Source of the DNA: an uncultured Ruminococcus sp.
GTDB taxonomy: Bacteria > Bacillota > Clostridia > Oscillospirales > Acutalibacteraceae
Assembly (NCBI GenBank): GCA_902797065.1
Contig: CADBRK010000074.1
Location: 1 to 9,380, forward strand
Length of the DNA: 9,380 nucleotides
Direction of reading: 5' to 3'
Positions within the stretch are counted from its first letter, which is position 1, and each line of letters starts with the position of its first letter. Under the pieces are notes generated by a model, which had not been told where the DNA came from, searched no databases, and was given only the letters and a program-made list of their open reading frames with translations. Of the stretch, positions 6,543 through 9,380 are shown piece by piece. A program made the translations under genes and the position numbers.

Positions 6543-7490
6543 TTACTCGTTTCTGTTCTGAGCAGCGGCGGGAGCGGGAGCATCCTTAGGCTCGCGCGCA
6601 GCGATAGCATAGATCTTTCTGAATTTACTGCTTGCTCTGCAAACGACACCGTACTCTTCGTCGTTGAGTTCAAGATACTTTGCCTCTTCCAGATATGCAG
6701 GCATACATTTGATCATATAGCTGCTCTCAAAGAATACCTTAACCGCACGGGCAGCAAACACACCGCATCCGGCAGCCATAAGACCGCCTGCAAGAATGCT
6801 TCCGAATGACTGGGTAAACACAGGAGCAGTAAATGCAAACACTACAAAAAATGCAGCAGCTACAATACCCATAAGCATGAGAGCAACCTTTATGATGCCG
6901 TCAACAATACTCGTCCATCTGTAATAATATATAGCGAGGGCATCGGAAGCGCTTGTGTGAAGAGGTTTACCGTCACGCCAGAATGTATAAGCAAGAATAA
7001 GATCGTATGTGAAACTCAAAGCCATACCAATGAATGTCTGCGCAAATGAGATAAGTTTGCCGAATACAGGGTGGTTCATTCTGTGCTCCGCAAATGTGTT
7101 TACCTTCTTTTGAAGCTGACCCAATGCGCCGACAACCTTAAGCCTGTAACCGAGGTACTCATTGCATGAAGGGAATCTGAACTGTACAAGTTCGTTTGCG
7201 GTACTCTGCATATCCTCCGAGATCATTCCTACGGTAACGGCATCCATTACTGCGGCAGCGTGAGCGGCACGGAATTTATACCCCACAAGAAAATCGATAG
7301 CAAACGCAGCAACAACGGTTATCACGAGCCAGATAGCTGCACCGATGATATTAAAACCGTCTTTAAACACCTTGCTGATTACAGCCATTGCTATGATCGA
7401 TACTATCATCTCTGCAACGGGCATTGCCGCTTTCAGTATAGTATAGATTATAGTTTTGCTTGATATTTCTTCACTTGTTAATTTTTCCAT
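6543..7490 (-). CDS. Multi-helix membrane protein of unknown function
   Basis: I do not recognise this family. The 315-residue product has hydrophobic helices at about 14-40, 47-70, 143-169, 194-225 and 228-253. A mainly hydrophilic loop lies between the second and third (71-140), and the tail from about 255 is soluble and charged, ending in an Ala/Pro-rich stretch (PKDAPAPAAAQNRNE). No signal peptide, catalytic motif or ATP-binding site is visible. Aromatic-rich IYYYRW (187-192) precedes the fourth helix. The start is supported by AGGAGG at 7500-7505, 9 nt before the ATG. The gene is transcribed alone: it has its own extended -10 promoter upstream and a strong terminator downstream. It could be a transport accessory or envelope protein, but nothing in the sequence decides this. 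Confidence 0.88.
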   Translation of the reverse strand: MEKLTSEEISSKTIIYTILKAAMPVAEMIVSIIAMAVISKVFKDGFNIIGAAIWLVITVVAAFAIDFLVGYKFRAAHAAAVMDAVTVGMISEDMQSTANELVQFRFPSCNEYLGYRLKVVGALGQLQKKVNTFAEHRMNHPVFGKLISFAQTFIGMALSFTYDLILAYTFWRDGKPLHTSASDALAIYYYRWTSIVDGIIKVALMLMGIVAAAFFVVFAFTAPVFTQSFGSILAGGLMAAGCGVFAARAVKVFFESSYMIKCMPAYLEEAKYLELNDEEYGVVCRASSKFRKIYAIAAREPKDAPAPAAAQNRNE

Positions 7491-7550
7491 TTATATTATC
7501 CTCCTGAATAATTTTTCAAGTCGAAATAGAGATGCAATTCAACTGTTACT

Positions 7551-7580
7551 ATTATATCACAATATTAAAATAAATGTAAA
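7551..7580 (-). promoter_or_regulatory. Extended -10 promoter for the 315-residue membrane protein gene
   Basis: Minus-strand -10 TATAAT (7551-7556) is preceded by TGA (7557-7559), an extended -10. A -35-like TTTACA lies at 7575-7580 with an 18-nt spacer. Transcription would start about 55 nt before the ATG. The rest of the 298-bp intergenic region (7491-7788) is very AT-rich and holds a second, divergent promoter; I saw no gene or terminator there. Confidence 0.78.
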
Positions 7581-7708
7581 TAGAATTTTTAAATTTTTCA
7601 TAAAGAAATGTATGCCTTCTTTTTGTTGTTTTTATACACTCTATCAATTCTATGTAACATATTTCAAAAAACGACAAATAAACGTCATTAAAACCATTAT
7701 TTTAACAA

Positions 7709-7737
7709 TAGACATCTTCTCATTTTTATGTTATACT
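7709..7737 (+). promoter_or_regulatory. Extended -10 promoter for the CPBP-like gene
   Basis: TAGACA (7709-7714) and TATACT (7732-7737) are spaced by 17 nt, and TG at 7729-7730 gives an extended -10. Each hexamer is one base off consensus. The start of transcription would be near 7744, leaving a leader of about 45 nt. It is divergent from the minus-strand promoter at 7551-7580, about 130 bp away. Confidence 0.72.
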
Positions 7738-7788
7738 TGCACAAACAGCGCACTTTTTTACTCGGACTAAACAGAAAGGCGGTTTATA

Positions 7789-8448
7789 ATGGCGAAACAA
7801 TACAAGATCAAGCCCTCTTCGTTTTTTATGATGGGAGTAATATGCCTTCTTGGTTTTCTGGCGGAATATCTGATCCTGCAGTCGGAGCAGCTTCTGTACG
7901 GCAAGCATTATTACAGCTTTACTATCACCGAAAGCATCATGCACTGGATAATTATCTGCGTATTGTGGGGACTGATAGGATTAATGATGTTCTATGCAGC
8001 TGTACGAATGTATGCGTTTGATATTTCAAAAAGAAAAACCAAACCCGAAACAAAGGGCATCGCAGCGTGTGTACTTCTCATAGCCGCATCGGTATTTCTG
8101 AAAATCAAAATCTACGGCGGCTGGAAAGTTCAGCTCGACTTCCTGAATTCGGGATGGTTTCAGTTTATTTTTCAGTATATCTATTATTTCTTTGAAGTAT
8201 TTCTGATCGCTATAACGATCGCTCTCCTTCAGGAATGGTGCGTGATGATCTTCAAGATCCGTGTCATTCCGTTCGGAGGTATCATTCTCGCGCTTACATG
8301 GGGCGCATCTCACATATTTACGCAAGGCAGCATTTTGATCGGCATATGCTATATCATACTCGCATTGATGTTTGGCATGGCTTATCTGTTTACAAACAAA
8401 AATCTTCTGTATTCATTCATCGTGATCGTTCTGATCTTCCTGATCTGA
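7789..8448 (+). CDS. Integral membrane protein resembling a degenerate CPBP/ABI-family protease
   Basis: A 219-residue, very hydrophobic protein with about seven membrane segments (near 12-32, 50-72, 89-107, 125-147, 161-178, 181-200 and 203-219). The C-terminal half resembles CPBP intramembrane proteases. LLQEW (146-150) sits where motif 1 EExxxR belongs. WGASH ending at His175 matches motif 2 FxxxH at the right distance (26 residues). It is followed by a glycine-spaced helix and AYLFTNKNLLYS, like the family's C-terminal part. The first Glu is Gln148, the Arg is missing and the last His/Asn motif is absent, so protease activity is doubtful. Known CPBP members process prenylated proteins or give bacteriocin immunity. 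The family call is by eye. The start has AAAGGCGG 6 nt upstream, a weak ribosome binding site. The gene is monocistronic, with its own promoter and terminator. Confidence 0.85.
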   Translation: MAKQYKIKPSSFFMMGVICLLGFLAEYLILQSEQLLYGKHYYSFTITESIMHWIIICVLWGLIGLMMFYAAVRMYAFDISKRKTKPETKGIAACVLLIAASVFLKIKIYGGWKVQLDFLNSGWFQFIFQYIYYFFEVFLIAITIALLQEWCVMIFKIRVIPFGGIILALTWGASHIFTQGSILIGICYIILALMFGMAYLFTNKNLLYSFIVIVLIFLI

Positions 8449-8470
8449 AAAAACTCACCGACAATCAGGC

Positions 8471-8511
8471 ACCGTGCATACGACTTGTCATCGTTATGCA
8501 CGGTATTTTTT
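8471..8511 (+). terminator. Intrinsic terminator after the CPBP-like gene
   Basis: ACCGTGCATA (8471-8480) pairs perfectly with TATGCACGGT (8495-8504). The stem can extend by CGA/TCG with one bulged base, and is followed by A and six Ts (8506-8511). It begins 22 nt after the stop codon. Confidence 0.93.
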
Positions 8512-8513
8512 CG

Positions 8514-8553
8514 AAAAACAAACGGCAAAGGACTCCGGTTTCCCGAAGCCCCT
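8514..8553 (-). terminator. Probable terminator after the dockerin gene
   Basis: On the minus strand CTTCGG and CCGGAG close a GAAA tetraloop (8533-8548). AGGGG/TCCTT extends the stem to about 11 bp with wobbles (8528-8553). After a 5-nt gap comes TTTGTTTTT (8514-8522). The gap before the T-run makes it weaker than its plus-strand neighbour, with which it is nearly back to back. Confidence 0.6.
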
Positions 8554-8588
8554 CGCCCGAATATTCTGTCAATAATAATATTGAATTA

Positions 8589-9380
8589 TTACTTACTGTA
8601 GTTTGCGGTTACCTTCGACTGGATAATATATGCATCCTTAAGGTTTGCAGCGCCGTCGTTATTCATATCGGCTGCTTTCTGCTGCTCTGCACTGAGTGTC
8701 TCAAGACCTACGTCTGCTCTCTGTACAAGCGATGCATCCTTCAGCGATACCTTGCCGTCGTTGTTAACGTCGCCCTTGTTGGGTGTAACAACTGTATCCG
8801 TGTCTGTTGTGTCTGTGCCCGTTGTGTCTGTACCCGTATCCGTATTTGTATCTGAATTTGTGTCTGTATTTGTGTCGGTATTTGTGTCGGTATTTGTGTC
8901 GGTATTTGTATCTGTATTTGTTTCTGTGTTTGTTTCTGTATTTGTTTCGGTGTTTGTTTCTGTATTTGTATCTGTATTTGTTTCTGTTGATGTGTCGGAA
9001 GCCGTGTCGATCTTCTCGCCGCTGATAAGAGCCTGCTTAGCTGCAGCAACCTTCTTATACATAGTCGTTACTTCAGCTGCGTCTGCTTCACTCTTGCCCT
9101 GTGCGATGAGCTTATCAGCCTCTGTTACAACTGCCATAGCTGCCGCATAGCTGTCTGCCGAATAGCCTGCCGTGTCGAGGAGCTTGATTTCCTTACACTC
9201 CTGCTTGAGCTTCTCGAAATCCGATTCGGGAATATCCTTGCCCGAAGCTTTGAGAGCTTCATTTCGGTCTGTAAAGATCTGAGTTTTATAGCTTGAATCG
9301 CATATGATCCATGTCTCGCCCTGCAAGCCCTTAAGGTCAGCTGTCTGCTTGTTTGTTTCCTGATCTACAATAGCATTGAA
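8589..9380 (-). CDS. Dockerin type I protein, C-terminal part (5' end outside window)
   Basis: Secreted-type protein that would dock onto a cohesin of a cell-surface or cellulosome/amylosome scaffold. The frame is open to the window edge, so the start lies outside and only 263 residues are visible; a TTG at 9326 is not a credible start. In order: an unrecognised segment (1-64), a helical FIVAR-like module (about 66-120: LLDTAGYSADSYAAAM, AKQALISGEK), a Thr/Asn/Asp/Glu linker (132-196) and a C-terminal dockerin (203-259). The dockerin has both calcium-binding loops of the D-x-N-x-D-G-x4-x-D type: DVNNDGKVSLKD (204-215) and DMNNDGAANLKD (238-249). The catalytic or binding domain that usually lies N-terminal is not visible, so the target substrate is unknown. 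It ends in YSK just after the dockerin, as is usual. Confidence 0.93.
   Translation of the reverse strand, partial: FNAIVDQETNKQTADLKGLQGETWIICDSSYKTQIFTDRNEALKASGKDIPESDFEKLKQECKEIKLLDTAGYSADSYAAAMAVVTEADKLIAQGKSEADAAEVTTMYKKVAAAKQALISGEKIDTASDTSTETNTDTNTETNTETNTETNTETNTDTNTDTNTDTNTDTNTDTNSDTNTDTGTDTTGTDTTDTDTVVTPNKGDVNNDGKVSLKDASLVQRADVGLETLSAEQQKAADMNNDGAANLKDAYIIQSKVTANYSK
8844..8987 (-). repeat. 12 tandem 12-bp repeats encoding [T/S][E/D]TN linker units
   Basis: Twelve in-frame copies of a 12-nt unit encode TETN or TDTN, with one SDTN at the downstream end (8844-8855). They form the linker between the FIVAR-like module and the dockerin. Copies differ mostly at third positions and by the Glu/Asp switch: Glu units lie mainly on the N-terminal side, Asp units on the C-terminal side. 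Such arrays can gain or lose units by slippage without breaking the frame. Thr-rich linkers like this are often O-glycosylated; that is inferred here. Confidence 0.95.

Noticed and set aside
6515..6589. Plus-strand ORF of 24 residues starting MKKKLFFVIF, preceded by AAAGGAG
   Set aside because: It starts like a signal peptide but stops after 24 codons, overlaps the 3' end of the minus-strand membrane protein gene, has a very short spacer to the ribosome binding site and no promoter. It is probably chance.
8844..8987. Possible CRISPR-like array
   Set aside because: The units are 12 nt, contiguous and in frame, with no spacers; they are a coding repeat.
8807..9150. Several overlapping open frames on both strands through the dockerin linker
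   Set aside because: They arise because a 12-nt repeat has no stops in any frame. The minus-strand frame ending in an intact dockerin explains the region.

Overview
The window looks like chromosomal DNA from a Ruminococcus-type member of the Clostridia (Oscillospiraceae). The basis is the Firmicutes order infC-rpmI-rplT followed by a SpoU-type methyltransferase, the pairing of dprA with topA, strong AGGAGG ribosome binding sites, moderate GC content, and a type I dockerin protein at the right edge. Dockerins are typical of cellulosome- or amylosome-forming ruminococci. The species assignment is inference.

Layout. Positions 1-1881 (minus) hold topA, cut at its 3' end by the window edge. Positions 1882-2234 have no gene but hold a MITE-like element of about 300 bp with imperfect terminal inverted repeats and several internal hairpins. 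Positions 2235-4966 (minus) are a tight cluster: a two-helix membrane protein, a SpoU/TrmH-family RNA methyltransferase (4-nt overlap) and dprA (3-nt gap). Positions 5050-6182 (minus) are the translation operon infC (IF3), rpmI (L35) and rplT (L20), closed by a hairpin terminator. It is preceded by a consensus sigma-A promoter and a leader of about 170 nt holding a terminator and a competing antiterminator. infC starts at ATT, the rare start conserved in this gene.

Positions 6543-7490 (minus) encode a multi-helix membrane protein of unknown function, with its own extended -10 promoter and a strong terminator. An AT-rich divergent promoter region separates it from a plus-strand membrane protein (7789-8448) that resembles a degenerate CPBP/ABI-family protein. 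Two converging terminators follow. Positions 8589-9380 (minus) encode the C-terminal part of a dockerin protein with a FIVAR-like helical segment and a Thr/Asn/Asp/Glu repeat linker.

How it works together: the left two thirds is housekeeping information processing (translation initiation and ribosome proteins, RNA methylation, DNA uptake/recombination, DNA supercoiling) on one strand. The right third is cell-envelope and extracellular function. No defence system, CRISPR array, prophage, tRNA or rRNA gene is visible. The points most worth a second look are the MITE-like element between dprA and topA, the infC leader switch with its ATT start, the catalytically eroded CPBP-like protein, and the repeat-linker dockerin protein.
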